Below, one piece after another: positions 1 to 12,000 of a stretch of DNA of 64,000 nucleotides. Position 1 is the stretch's first letter; the number at the start of each line of letters is the position of its first letter. The notes beneath the pieces are model-generated. The model was not told where the DNA came from. It saw only the letters and a program-made list of their open reading frames with translations, and searched no databases. The stretch covers positions 186,001 through 250,000 of the forward strand of contig MDYQ01000207.1 of assembly GCA_003024175.1 (NCBI GenBank), written 5' to 3'. This DNA comes from Planoprotostelium fungivorum (lineage: Eukaryota; Evosea; Variosea; Cavosteliida; Cavosteliaceae). A program made the position numbers and the translations under genes.

Positions 1-1966
1 GTGTCCGTCCGTTGCAATGACCGGATCCACCATGACTTCACACGTGATGGGACAGTAGAAGGCATCCGGTAGATTCTATATGATGATCAGCCCCACACGT
101 GACATCATCTCCTCACCCTGGTAGCGGGTGCCTGTGTGGGTTGTAGGAAAGATCTCAACTTTTCGATGAGATTTCTCAAAGTCGTCTTTTCGTGGAAATC
201 TGTGATTCCCATGGATTCGAAACGGTTCTGAGTCAAGTTGATGAATTGGCCGCCGTCGATCTACAACTGTGTAAATGATACGTTCTGCTGGTGAGATACA
301 CTGATCACCTCGTTGTTGGACAATAAATTAGCTGTACGCTCTCGGATGCCGTTGTAGATGAGCCATCTGTTCAGATCTACACTCGACCATCGGTTGACGT
401 CCCTTCTAAGAGGTAACGCAGCATCCACGATCTCATTCAACTGAATCCATCAGCCATCAAAAATATTCGGCCCAACGATTTCACCCGAACTAAGTATTCT
501 CCTTGGATTCCGAGCGATTGTAGTTGTCCGGATTTCATCTGGAATAATTTCCTACCGTCGATCTGTTGGGGTGAGTCCGTGGGAGGGAGTTTGACTCACT
601 CCTTCTCTTCGGATGATGTTCTCGGTGCCGTCGAACATCTCACTCGCTTCGATCATGGAGGATAACTACAAGTCATCAGTTCTAAAGTGACGTTGATGGA
701 AGTGAGGATGATGATGTGATGATGCTGATGTGATGATGTTGACGATGATGTGATGACGGGTTGATGTGTTGATGTTGTTGTTGATGAGGAGATATTGATG
801 ATGAATGGTCTTGAAGTTGTGAGTGTACTCACTTGCTCCGTGTTGAGTGTCTCCAATCGTGGAACTTCGCTCATGGTCCATCCCCCGATGAGTTTCGACA
901 ATTGATCTTTCCACTTGATCAACGATTGTTCCTCTTGGCTGGACTCTTCTTCTACAACGGCGATCTGTTTGAATCTCTCCTCACATTTCTTTCGACTCGC
1001 CCTCTCCTACATTCACCGTCATCATCCATCAATCAATATGTTCACGATCATCATCATCATCATCGACGTCTATATACCGTAAAAAATCGGTAGAAATTTA
1101 CCTGGGCCAACGACTCTTCTAATCTGGCTATCCTCTCATCGATGCGACTCATCTCTTGCACGAGATCCGTTCTCTCTCTGTAGGCAGTCTCGTGCTTGCT
1201 CTTCACATTACTCAGCCTACTGTTGAGTCCTCGGTTCATCCTCTCCAAATTGTGTTCGTCTGCATTAATTTGAGTTTCATCATTTTTTCCCTGTTCACCC
1301 TGTGGTGTCGTGACGATTGGTTGCTGCTCGACTGCAGCGGCCGTGGGTTTGAAATAAACCACGGGTGATTTACCAAATAGCTCTTGGATCTCCTGTAGAG
1401 GATCAATGGATGGAAGATGATATCATGCATGGAGGAATCTTACTCGAATGAAACCCTTGAGAGTGTGAGTGCTGGACCTCCATCCATCGAGGTAGGCGAG
1501 TTGGATTGTACCATCTAGATTCACCGCATGATTGGGCTGCTTCACGTTCAGTTGTGGATGTCGAAGGTGGAAACGTTCGATTCTACCTTGATGATGAGGT
1601 TGTTCTGCTTGACGATGCGAGAGCGAGGTCTGCTGTTTGGAAAATGTCTGTCCAATGTGATTTGAACTGGAACGGTGTATTGTCTGACGGTTAACGGTCC
1701 GTACAAGGAGACTGTATCATCGGTACCCTTATAGACTGCAGATGGATGTCAGATGTGGGTGACGATTCGATCGTGTATGTGATTCATCACCATCAAAGTT
1801 ATAATCAGAGCTGAGAGGTAATGATAGCTCATCCAGTGTCTTTCCACTGCAGATGCATCAGTGTCGGGAAGTTATGTGCCTCGAACCTGAACGATGCGAG
1901 GTAATCCCGATCCGCTTTCGTTCCAATGTTGACGGACTCCTCTTCCACTCTATCTTCGGCTCCCAT
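1..1966 (-). CDS. UEV / coiled-coil / SAM / U-box fusion protein, 3' end outside window
   Basis: Seen: from an ATG at 1966, through about seven short introns, the protein has a ubiquitin E2-variant fold near residues 30-130 (motifs QYTVPVQITLD, HFPNSRP, VNLDGTIQLAYLDGW, KSPVVYFKP) that fits the TSG101/Vps23 UEV. It lacks the E2 active-site cysteine context. Next come a charged coiled coil (about 1101-1390) and a second helical stretch (830-1010). A SAM-like half follows (DGRKLFQM ... LQSLGI, about 490-570), then a full SAM domain (RWLIYNGI, NRFESMGI, about 130-420). The start of a U-box (FYCPITCEVMVDPVIATDG) is cut by the window edge. Known: UEVs bind ubiquitin or pair with Ubc13, SAM domains oligomerise, and U-boxes recruit E2s. 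Inference: a ubiquitin ligase with a built-in UEV. SAM plus U-box recalls WDSUB1, with the UEV in place of WD repeats. It could also be two genes wrongly joined, but junction phases fit throughout. Confidence 0.75.
261..308 (-). repeat. intron using the GTTGTAG repeat core as its 3' splice site
   Basis: This 48-nt intron of the UEV/U-box gene runs on the minus strand from GTGATCAG to CACAGTTGTAG. The nearer CAG acceptor would put a stop in frame, so the AG of GTTGTAG must be used. The downstream exon begins IDGGQF, the conserved middle of the SAM domain. Confidence 0.6.
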
Positions 1967-2142
1967 GCTGTCCTGTGTGTGTCCCCGATCTGTGCCTGCT
2001 TCTCTAACCGAAATAAATTGACAAGAAATCACGAATTTCAATGACTGAATCGTTCAGTGAACGAATGATACACACAAACCTCCGAGAGCCCATGCAAAAG
2101 AAGACATCCTCATCATCATGTACATCTATTCTACCCATATTC

Positions 2143-3217
2143 TCAATGCTGAGTTAAATGCTTCGGAGAAGGTTGAACGACCCTCTCGATGACCCAGAAC
2201 AACTCGTGACTCATTGCATTAGACCACATGTGCCCCGCCTGACCCCAGACTTCAAAGACAACTTTTCCCTTGTGGCGTTCTGTTTCAGAGGAGCCACATT
2301 TGTGGACGGGTTGGAATTGAACTCGATGATCTGCAGATGCCCCATTAGACAATGGAGAGGTGTGTGTCTCACCTTCTTCTTCCTCTATGACGATGTGATA
2401 GTTGCGGGTAGTGGCAAACATGGTCACATGAGTTCCGTTGTAGGTGCAGTTTGGATTGTCTAATGAGAGTTCACAAGTGCGAACTCCGGAGGTGAGAAGT
2501 TGCAGGGTGGGGACGACGGCCACTAAAGAAGATGAGGATGTGACCAGACGTAAAACATAGTCTCACTGTAAGAGCTGTCGCTGTATTCGAAGAAGAGACG
2601 GTAAGAGCGAGGAGACGATGGAAGAGAGAACAAGTGGACATCGACATCTGCATCATGTAAATGACGATGTAGAGGAAGAAGTCTCTCACTGTCTCTATCG
2701 TGCATGATGCGACCGACTCGGGTTGTTCCTGGCTCTTGTACGATGTGCTGCAAAAATGAGATGAGATGTATGCAGTGTAAAGGGGGCTTACCGAAGGCAG
2801 TTTAGAAGCAAAGATGTGATACTCTCCTCTCGACGACGCGTGTGTGTCAATGGGAACACGAGCGGACCACCTTCCATTGACATCTGTACTCGTTTCTGCC
2901 GTGAAAATGGCGCCGCTCCTCAACATCACGATGAGTTGTATCTTGATGTTGGGGACGACCTTCGAATCGGATGAGTTTTGATGTTATGACTTCAATCACC
3001 TCTTGTTTGTCTTGTGCAACCCATAGCTTGGCAATTCCTGATACTTGGGCATGTCTATGAACTTGATTCTGATGCGTTCTGGACATCAATATGGGCTCCA
3101 GGACGACATAGTGTACCTATAGATGATGAGTCTCGAGATTATTATGTCATCCGAACTGACAGACAGAAGTGCAAAGACCCCAAAGACAAAGACGATGCAA
3201 TTGTGCTGCTTCTGCAT
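2143..3217 (-). CDS. Putative secreted protein, function not recognised
   Basis: Seen: an N-terminal hydrophobic stretch (NCIVFVFGVFALLS) typical of a signal peptide, then beta-rich segments (VPNIKIQLIVMLRSG; TSTDVNGRWSARVP; SYRLFFEYSD) with at least one N-glycosylation motif (NCTYNGT). The reading frame needs introns of about 34-44 nt; two clear ones are 2526-2569 and roughly 2327-2373. The stop is at 2143-2145. The start could be the Met at 3217 or one at 3250. The segment around RSGAIFTAETSTDVNGRW looks like an Ig-like or carboxypeptidase-regulatory-type beta sandwich, but this is a weak impression. It lies 177 bp upstream of the UEV gene on the same strand. No function is proposed. Confidence 0.5.
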
Positions 3218-3649
3218 CGTTGTCGCAAGAAAAGTGGGCAACAGCAACATTTCCGACGGTCTACAGACTGAAATCAATTCGAATAAATCCACCAGCGTAC
3301 TCTCATCTTCACACAACATGACACGGTTGCGGCCAATAAGGTAATGAGATCCCACAGATTTAGAAGGAGCATGCTTGATTCCAGTATTTTGAATGAATAC
3401 TTATTCCGCGACTTTAGATGATCAAAAGAGCACAACTAGAGAGTTCCTTTCGTCTAAGCCATTCGTCGAAGCGTATCCTGGGAGTTAACTGTACAAGACG
3501 GAAACTTCGATGAAAACAACCCTTTTCTATGAATGCGGACGATGTAAAGGGTGATATTTTGCTCTTGATTTTTCAAACATCACACGAGAATACGGTGAGT
3601 GGTCACCACCTCGACTTTTTCGTAGATCTCAAGAGCTCAGGTATCTATC
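3218..3649. other. Divergent intergenic region
   Basis: The gap separates the minus-strand secreted protein from the plus-strand CRIB/VCA gene and should hold both promoters. No convincing promoter motif or RNA gene is visible. A GTGAGT at about 3596 followed by a pyrimidine-rich stretch could be a 5' UTR intron of the plus-strand gene. Confidence 0.4.
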
Positions 3650-5564
3650 ATGCCTACCGAAGCAGAGAAATTAGCAGAGCAGAAAATGCGTGAGGCTTAT
3701 GCCAAGGCAGGCATCAACTTCGACGCAGTGGCGTCTAAGACGCAAGAACAACAGAAGAAGAGAGAACAGGTCTTCACATCTGTTGCATTCTCCAATCGTC
3801 TAATGCCACACAGCCGCCTCCTCAACCTCAGACCACGGGTGGTTTCTTCTCGAACGTGACAAAGATTTTCCATCGTCAAGACGAAGAGCAAGCACCCGCG
3901 GCCAGTGAGATCTCTGGACCCGTTAACGTGAAGCATGAGGGTTTTGTACGTCTCGACAAAGAGGGTGAGTCACCACAATTGATTTGACTTTCTCTTCGTG
4001 ATGATTCGAACGATCTGCATCGTACAGATAATCACGATCTCTTCTGATGCATCTGTTTAGGAGGATTGTTTCAGACGCAAAACTTGCCTCGCGAGTACCA
4101 AGAGGTCATCGACAAATTGAATGCAACTCTTACCAGTCTTGGAGTGAGTGCCATCACGCAGAAGGAAGCAGCCATGGTGCTCAAGCTCCTTCCTTCCATC
4201 ATTGGAAAGTCTTCACAAGGTGACACAACTTTCACCCCTCATCCATTCCTTCCCATCTTTGGCTGTCCCATTGATCTCGACAACAGGACCCCCACCTCCT
4301 CCTCCTCAGTCTCGTCCTGTCGTGAGTATCCATCATTTCCATCATCATATCAATCATCTCACATCGATCAGTCCGATCACATCTCAGCACCCTCTTTCAA
4401 CAACAGAGCTTCTAACGTCCCCGCCGGCCCCCACGCCGAGCTCCTCAACATGATCAAGCAGAACGAGGTCACCATTGCGGGACTTCGCAACGAGAAGAAC
4501 GAGCTGAACAAGAGGCTCACCCAGGCAGTCCAAGAGATTCAAACTTTCCGAGCTGGCCAGCAGAAGGAACAGTCCGAACTGCAGAGCCTTCGCAACGACG
4601 TCGCCAGGCTTCGAACCAACACGGCCGGCGTGGCCCTGGAGGTAGGAATTAGGAATCAGGAATCAGGAATTCGGACTGATTCGGAACAGTCGGAAGTCCG
4701 AGCCAAGATCGAGGCGGACGTGAAGAGCCGCACGGCGGCCGTAGAGAGCGAGAATCTCACCCTGCAGAAGAAATTGAACGCTCTACAACAGGAATTGGAC
4801 AACACGAAGCACTTGTTGGACCAAGAGAGAGACAAGAATCACAGCGCCCAGGCTTTCAACCTCATCAACAGTGGAGACTTACCTCCTCCCATCTTCTCTG
4901 CACCTCCACCACCTCCCCCCGTTGCCGGTGGACACCATCCTGCTGGCTCAATTCCTCCTCCTCCTCCATCTTTCGGTGAAGAATCTTTTCATCTCTCTTC
5001 ATCTTTCTTCTCTGTTCCTCTTTTATCGTCTCGTTCATATGAGATGTGTCCATTCGAAACATCAAAATACAATCAAATCGTTTTATTCATCTCTTGCAGG
5101 TGGTCCCCTGCCTCCTCCCCCTCCCCCACCATCTGCTGGTGTTCCTCCTCCCCCTCCGTTGGGTGAGGAGAATTCGCGTAGATTTCGATTGACACGTCAC
5201 AGCCGGTGGTCTCAAACTGCCTTCTGCTGGCTCGCTGAAACCAGTCGATCGAACTGCACACCCAGCACAGGCTCCTCCCCCAGTTGACGACCGCAACCGA
5301 CTTTTGGACGCCATCCGTGGAGGTGCCAACCTCAAGCATGTGGTAAGAGAAGCTATCCTCATTCACATCACGATCACCATCGATCATCGTATCACGGATG
5401 AGATCTGACGAGTGAAACAGGCTGAAGAGGAGAAGAGAGCTACTGTGCAGGCTAGCGACCAGTCTGTTATCAACTTGATCGCCAAGGCCCTCATCGATCG
5501 TAGAAATGTCATCAAGGAGGACCACACCGATAACGACAACGACAACCTGGAGGATTGGCTGTAA
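3650..5564 (+). CDS. WASP-like Arp2/3 activator: CRIB, coiled coil, polyproline, VCA
   Basis: Seen: residues about 1-40 are charged helix. At about 70-105 there is a CRIB-like motif (EISGPVNVKHEGFVRLD, then GGLFQTQNLPREYQ). A long coiled coil of about 130 residues follows (4430-4870), then polyproline runs (PPPIFSAPPPPPP; PPLPPPPPPPSAG). The C-terminus has a WH2 motif (NRLLDAIRGGANLKHV), a connector helix (SVINLIAKALIDRRNV) and an acidic tail ending in LEDWL. WH2, connector and acidic tail make a VCA module. Known: VCA modules bind actin and Arp2/3, and CRIB motifs bind Rac/Cdc42-GTP. Inference: a Rho-GTPase-responsive actin nucleation-promoting factor at the cell cortex. The WH1/EVH1 domain of WASP is absent and the coiled coil between CRIB and polyproline is unusual. 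About seven short introns are needed; one (4642-4690) carries small GGAATCA repeats. Confidence 0.78.
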
Positions 5565-5727
5565 TTCTCACGATATAGATTCCATTTATCTCTTCTCTGT
5601 CCTGAACATTCTTCATCATGCTGTCTCTCACAGTCGAAACAATACGATGGGATTCTCATTGTCTTTGCATCTCTCTGGAGATAGTTGATCAGAGATGATT
5701 GGATCTCGTGATTTATTTCTCTTCGAC

Positions 5728-6134
5728 TTAGTTGGTCGGGGGCTCGTCTCTCTGTCTGGACTCGGCTGGTGGTGTCGTGGCCTCTACGGCGGTGAACTCC
5801 TCCAAGATACGGTAAGTGTGCTCCTTTCCCTTGGGGACGACCCAGGAGTCTCCAGGTCCGAGATCGACGGTCTCTCCCTCGATGATCTGATCATCGTCTT
5901 AGACGACATGTGTGGCTGACGTCATTATCATCTCACCAGTTGGGCTCTTCCAGAGACGACGTAACCGACGGTCTCGTACTCTCTGGCGCTGGCGGGCTTG
6001 GCCTCGTTAGTGGGCTTCTCGGCGGGCCACATACGCATGGAGAGGAGCTTGCCTGCTGCCAGGTACTTCTGGCCCATCTCGCCGACGGGGGCGTCCTTAG
6101 AAGATACTCTGATGGAAGTGTGCGTGTCTGACAT
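5728..6134 (-). CDS. Small cupin-domain protein
   Basis: Seen: an ATG at 6134 opens a protein of about 121 residues with one intron (about 5880-5936). The segments ETVGYVVSGRAQL and VDLGPGDSWVVPKGKEHTY are the two conserved cupin motifs, forming a single double-stranded beta-helix domain. Known: small single-domain cupins are functionally diverse (sugar binding, isomerases, dioxygenases), so the substrate cannot be read from the sequence. The metal-binding pattern is incomplete: the usual HxH of motif 1 is not obvious, while one His (KEHTY) is kept in motif 2. It lies tail to tail with the CRIB/VCA gene, 163 bp away. Confidence 0.7.
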
Positions 6135-6538
6135 GTTGCTGTTCGTGTGATTTGTTTTCTCCCTCACGTTCTAATTCAACACGAGAGATTTCGGGTGGAT
6201 GTGTCTCTGCAGTTTATTCTCTTTTATTTCGCGTCTGCCCTTCTTTTGTGGTTCCTCTTTCTCACACTTGACAGTATGATGCATAAGGATGGATGATGCA
6301 ACACTTTTGAGACGTGTATGGATCTTATTTGAAGGAGAGATATTTTCCCTCGGACCACGTTAGAACTCTCGAGTGCCTGCGACTGATGATCACGAGTAGA
6401 ACGAGGCTTCAAAGAGTGTCATAGAGTATCAACCGAGCGGTGACTCATTGCAAGGACAGAGAACGATGATCAGTCGGTGTGAAAGCCGTTCATGTACGAG
6501 TCATGTGTATCACATGAAGAATCCAAAGGCGTTCTTTA
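6135..6538. other. Intergenic region upstream of the cupin gene
   Basis: No coding signal is supported here. It contains the cupin gene's 5' side and the 3' side of the guanine deaminase gene, both on the minus strand. No RNA gene or repeat is recognised. Confidence 0.4.
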
Positions 6539-8263
<1,725 letters not shown>

Positions 8264-8810
8264 TTGGAATGATGCTTTGTTTGTAAATGTGATGGATGAT
8301 CTTCTGACGTTTAGCCCGCTCGCGACGACATTCCAACTTCATTTTCTCTTCACCTTCTCTAGTTCCTTACCACACGAAAGTCCCTTCACTCGTAGTGCTG
8401 TCCAGCACGAAATGACAATAAAAGAGTAAGTTTTATTCTTTCTACATTCGTCATCACTTCATGATTGCGTTGTAGACGGAGAAGTCTCCCGCCAAGAATC
8501 GGACGAGAAAAAGCAGACACAGGGCTTGGCCTGTTTTGCTGTGTCTACATTTTAAAACATTTCAATCTTTCTCATCCACAAGAGGCATCCTCCGCGCGAC
8601 CAGATCGTACGTAGCTGCCTTATCATCTTAGTGGGTGGCAGTTTGGATCTTTGGTGAAGATTTACAGTCCATCTCCTCTCGCCATCGTGATCGGATATGT
8701 CTGATCTTCATCACGATCGATGGCTTCTCTCATCCCTCTCTCTTGACATTTTTCTAAATCAAGACAGTTTAATACGCTGCATCGAAACACAAACAATCAG
8801 AACATAGAAC
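8264..8810. other. Divergent promoter region, guanine deaminase / importin beta
   Basis: 547 bp without supported coding sequence between two head-to-head genes. The importin start at 8811 is preceded by an A-rich leader. No TATA box, RNA gene or repeat could be assigned with confidence. Confidence 0.4.
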
Positions 8811-11800
8811 ATGGAGGAACAACTGAAACAGATCTTCATTGACTGTGCGAACCCAGGTGAAGCAATTCTATCCATCAATTGACCGAGTTCTGATTCGTGA
8901 TTAGATACCACCATCAGAACTCAGGCAGAAGCAAATGTAAACAATTTCAAGGCCTCAGACTATGTAAGTCTTATATCCCACCCCCTCTAGCTCTTCTGAC
9001 TATCGATCAGCCTGCTTTCCTCTCGACATGTGCACAGATTCTGGGTAACCCTCAGACTGCTGACCTCCCCAGATCGATGGCAGGTCTCGTCTTGAAGAAC
9101 GCTCTGACTTGCAAAGTGAGTCCGTGACACGAATCAAATCGTATCTTTTCCATCCATTTCACATCTCCTTCTCTTCGTCTGATCCTCTTTAGGATTCTAC
9201 AGAGAGAAGCAATCTCTATGCAAAATGGTCTTCTGTCCAGCCCGAGATCCGTCAGAACATAAAGAATCTTACTCTGGCGGCCGTGGCCTCTCCATCTCCG
9301 GCCGCCAGCGGCCCAGCTGCTCAAGTCGTCGCCTATATTGCAGCCGTAGAGCTTCCAACTGGCCAATGGCAAGATCTCATCAAGAATCTCATCAGCATGC
9401 TTCAACCCCAATCACCAGATGGACAGAAGAAGGCCACCTTGGAGGCTTTGGGATACATCTGTGAGGAAGTGGTGAGTTGCATTCGACACCATGATCGGTA
9501 CTGAAGACCTCGATAGGACTCCTCAGGCCTGAAGCCCCACTCCAACTCCATTCTGACCGCCGTCTGTTCCGGAATCTCACAGAATCAGAACCCAGAAGTC
9601 GTTTACGCTGGATGCAGAGCCCTGTTCAACACCCTCGAATTCATTCAGAGCAACTTCCAGAGAGATTCAGAGAGAGACACCATCATGGGCATCCTCTGTA
9701 CCGCAGCCAACAGCCCACACATTCGAGCTCGAACGGCTGCCATGGAGTGCCTGGTGCAAATTGCCACCTTGTATTACAGATATCTGCCTCCCTACATGCA
9801 GACCTTGTTTGGAGTGAGCTCTCACGCCCATCTCACCTCTCTGACATTATTCAGTTGACGGTGAATGCCATCAAGCAGGACGAAGAACCAATGGCCTTGC
9901 AATCTATCGAGTTCTGGTCAACCATCTGTGACGAAGAGGCCGATTGTGACTATGACCAGTACGACAAGAGAGAATCACACCACTTTATCCGTGGTGCCCT
10001 GCCTCATTTGGTACCCGTCTTGAACGAGTGCCTCACCAAGCAGGTGTGATGGATTCTCGTGACGTTTACCTGACCCAACGCAGGAGGATGAGCCCGAGGA
10101 CGATGCATGGACCGTCGTCTCAGCCGCTGCCACTTGTCTCTCACTCATCACAGCCACGGTGGAGGACGAGATCATCCCGTTTGTCATGGGCTTTGTCAAC
10201 CAGAACATCAACTCGACCAACTGGAAGCTGATGGAGGCTGCCACCCTCGCCTTTGGTTCCATCCTCGAGGCCAACAAGGATAAGCTGCGAGACATCATCA
10301 TCCAAGCCCTCCCCGTGCTTCTCTCTCACATGTCGTCTCAGCAAGCCTCCGTTCGAGACACCACAGCCTGGACCATCGGACGTGTCTGCCAACTCCACGG
10401 CGAGATCGCCACCTCCGGCATTCAGCACCTCGTCGGTGGTCTCGGCAACTCTCTCAACGACGCGCCTCGCGTGGCTTCCAACGTCTGCTACGCCATCCAC
10501 TATCTCCTGGAGCAGTACGTAGAGAAGGCCCAACAGCCCACCAATCCCGTCTCTCCCTATTACTCGGCCCTGCTGGGTCAACTCTTCAACGTCATCGCCA
10601 GAGAAGACGGAAGCCAGAGCAACTTGCGAGTTTCCGCCTACGAGACCATCACCGTTCTCATCTCTGCTGGAGCGGACGACACCCTGCCCACATTGCACCA
10701 GGCCATCCCCCACTTCATCGCATCCTTTGCCTCAGCTCTCGGCTCGGGCAGCAGCGAGGAGAAGATCGAGCTGCAGACGCTCCTCTGCGGTGTGTCTCAG
10801 GCCATCATTCGCAGGCTGCCCCCCCAGGCGCTGCAGGCCCCCGTCGCTGGTACGCAGTCTCCTCCACTCATCGATCGTTTCATGGAGCTGTTCTTGAGCA
10901 TCCCCTCCAGCCACTCCAAGCCCACCCCCGCCCACGAGGACGCCCTCCTCTCCATCGCCTGCGTCGTCACGAGTGAGTTCAAATTCTCACGAAATCTACA
11001 CGATCTTTCTATCCATTTATTTTTTATCATTTGACATTGTACAAATTTATTTCATTTTATTCGATATTTCACTATCCATCGATTCTATTTCATTTCGTAC
11101 ATCCATTGATTCTATTTTATTCTTTCATATTGACCTTCCCAGCCATCGAGGGTGAATTCGTAAAGTACCTCAACCACGTCATGCCCTTCCTTCTCGCCGG
11201 ACTCTCCGCCGCAGAAGACACTGCCTTCTGCCAGACTGCCGTCGGCCTCGTGGGAGACATCAGCAGGGCCGTTGGAAAGAACTTTGCAGGCCACGAGCAG
11301 GTCGTCACCATCTTTGTTCAGAACCTCCAGAACTCTGCCATCAACAAGGACGTCAAGCCAGCCATCATCTGTGCCTTTGGTGATATCGCCCTCGCCATCG
11401 GTGCCGATTTCGAGAGGTACATCCCCACTGTCATGAACATGTTGAGACAGGCGGGACAGACCACCGTCGACCCTCTGAACGACGACCAAGTGAGTTTTAT
11501 ATTCTCATGACATCATCATGATGTAGACATGATGATGATGCTGCTGCTCATGATGATGATGAACTGATGGAGTACAGGTGGAATACTTGAATCAACTGAG
11601 AGAGAGCATCTGCGAGGCATTCACCGGTCTCATCATCGGGCTGAGAGAGGGCAACGGAAACCTCCAAGTGTTCTTCCCCCACATCGAATGGATCGTACAA
11701 TTCATCACCTTCGTATGGAGGGATCCCACCCGCTCTGATGCCCTCAACAAGGGTCTCATCGGTATGGTCGGGTGAGTCCATCTACAACCCGCCCATCTGA

Positions 11801-12000
11801 CTCCCACAGTGACGTCTTGTCGACGTTTGGAAAGAACACCCCGTCGATCTTTTTCCCCGAATTGAAGGCCATCGCCACGGAATGCTCAAAGATGGAAGAC
11901 GCGGACATCAAGCAGATCGCCATGTGGTGTCTCGACGTGAGTGAGAGGGGGGAGAGTTGTAGATTGACGGTAGTAGATGTTGAAGAAGTACGGCGCGTGA
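8811..12000 (+). CDS. KPNB1: Importin subunit beta-1 (karyopherin beta)
   Basis: Seen: the first exon encodes MEEQLKQIFIDCANP. HEAT repeats follow, including ILGNPQTADLPRSMAGLVLKN, TLEALGYICEEV, MECLVQIATLYY, DEDEPEDDAWTVVSAAA-like sequence near 10090-10150, LRVSAYETITVLI, and the C-terminal repeats FGDIALAIGADFERY and GLIGMVGDVLSTFGK. The last exon (11977-12000) is only 24 nt and encodes MLKKYGA plus stop, matching the family's basic C-terminus. Known: importin beta carries importin-alpha/cargo complexes through nuclear pores and is dissociated by Ran-GTP. Length fits the usual ~860 residues. The introns at 11772-11809 and 11937-11976 contain the TCTACAACCCGCC and GTTGTAGAT repeat forms. It converges with the acidic-tail gene. 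Confidence 0.93.

Noticed and set aside
10141-10713. 190-codon open frame antisense to importin beta
   Set aside because: It mirrors a conserved HEAT-repeat exon; the open frame follows from the sense strand's codon use and has no domain or splice support.
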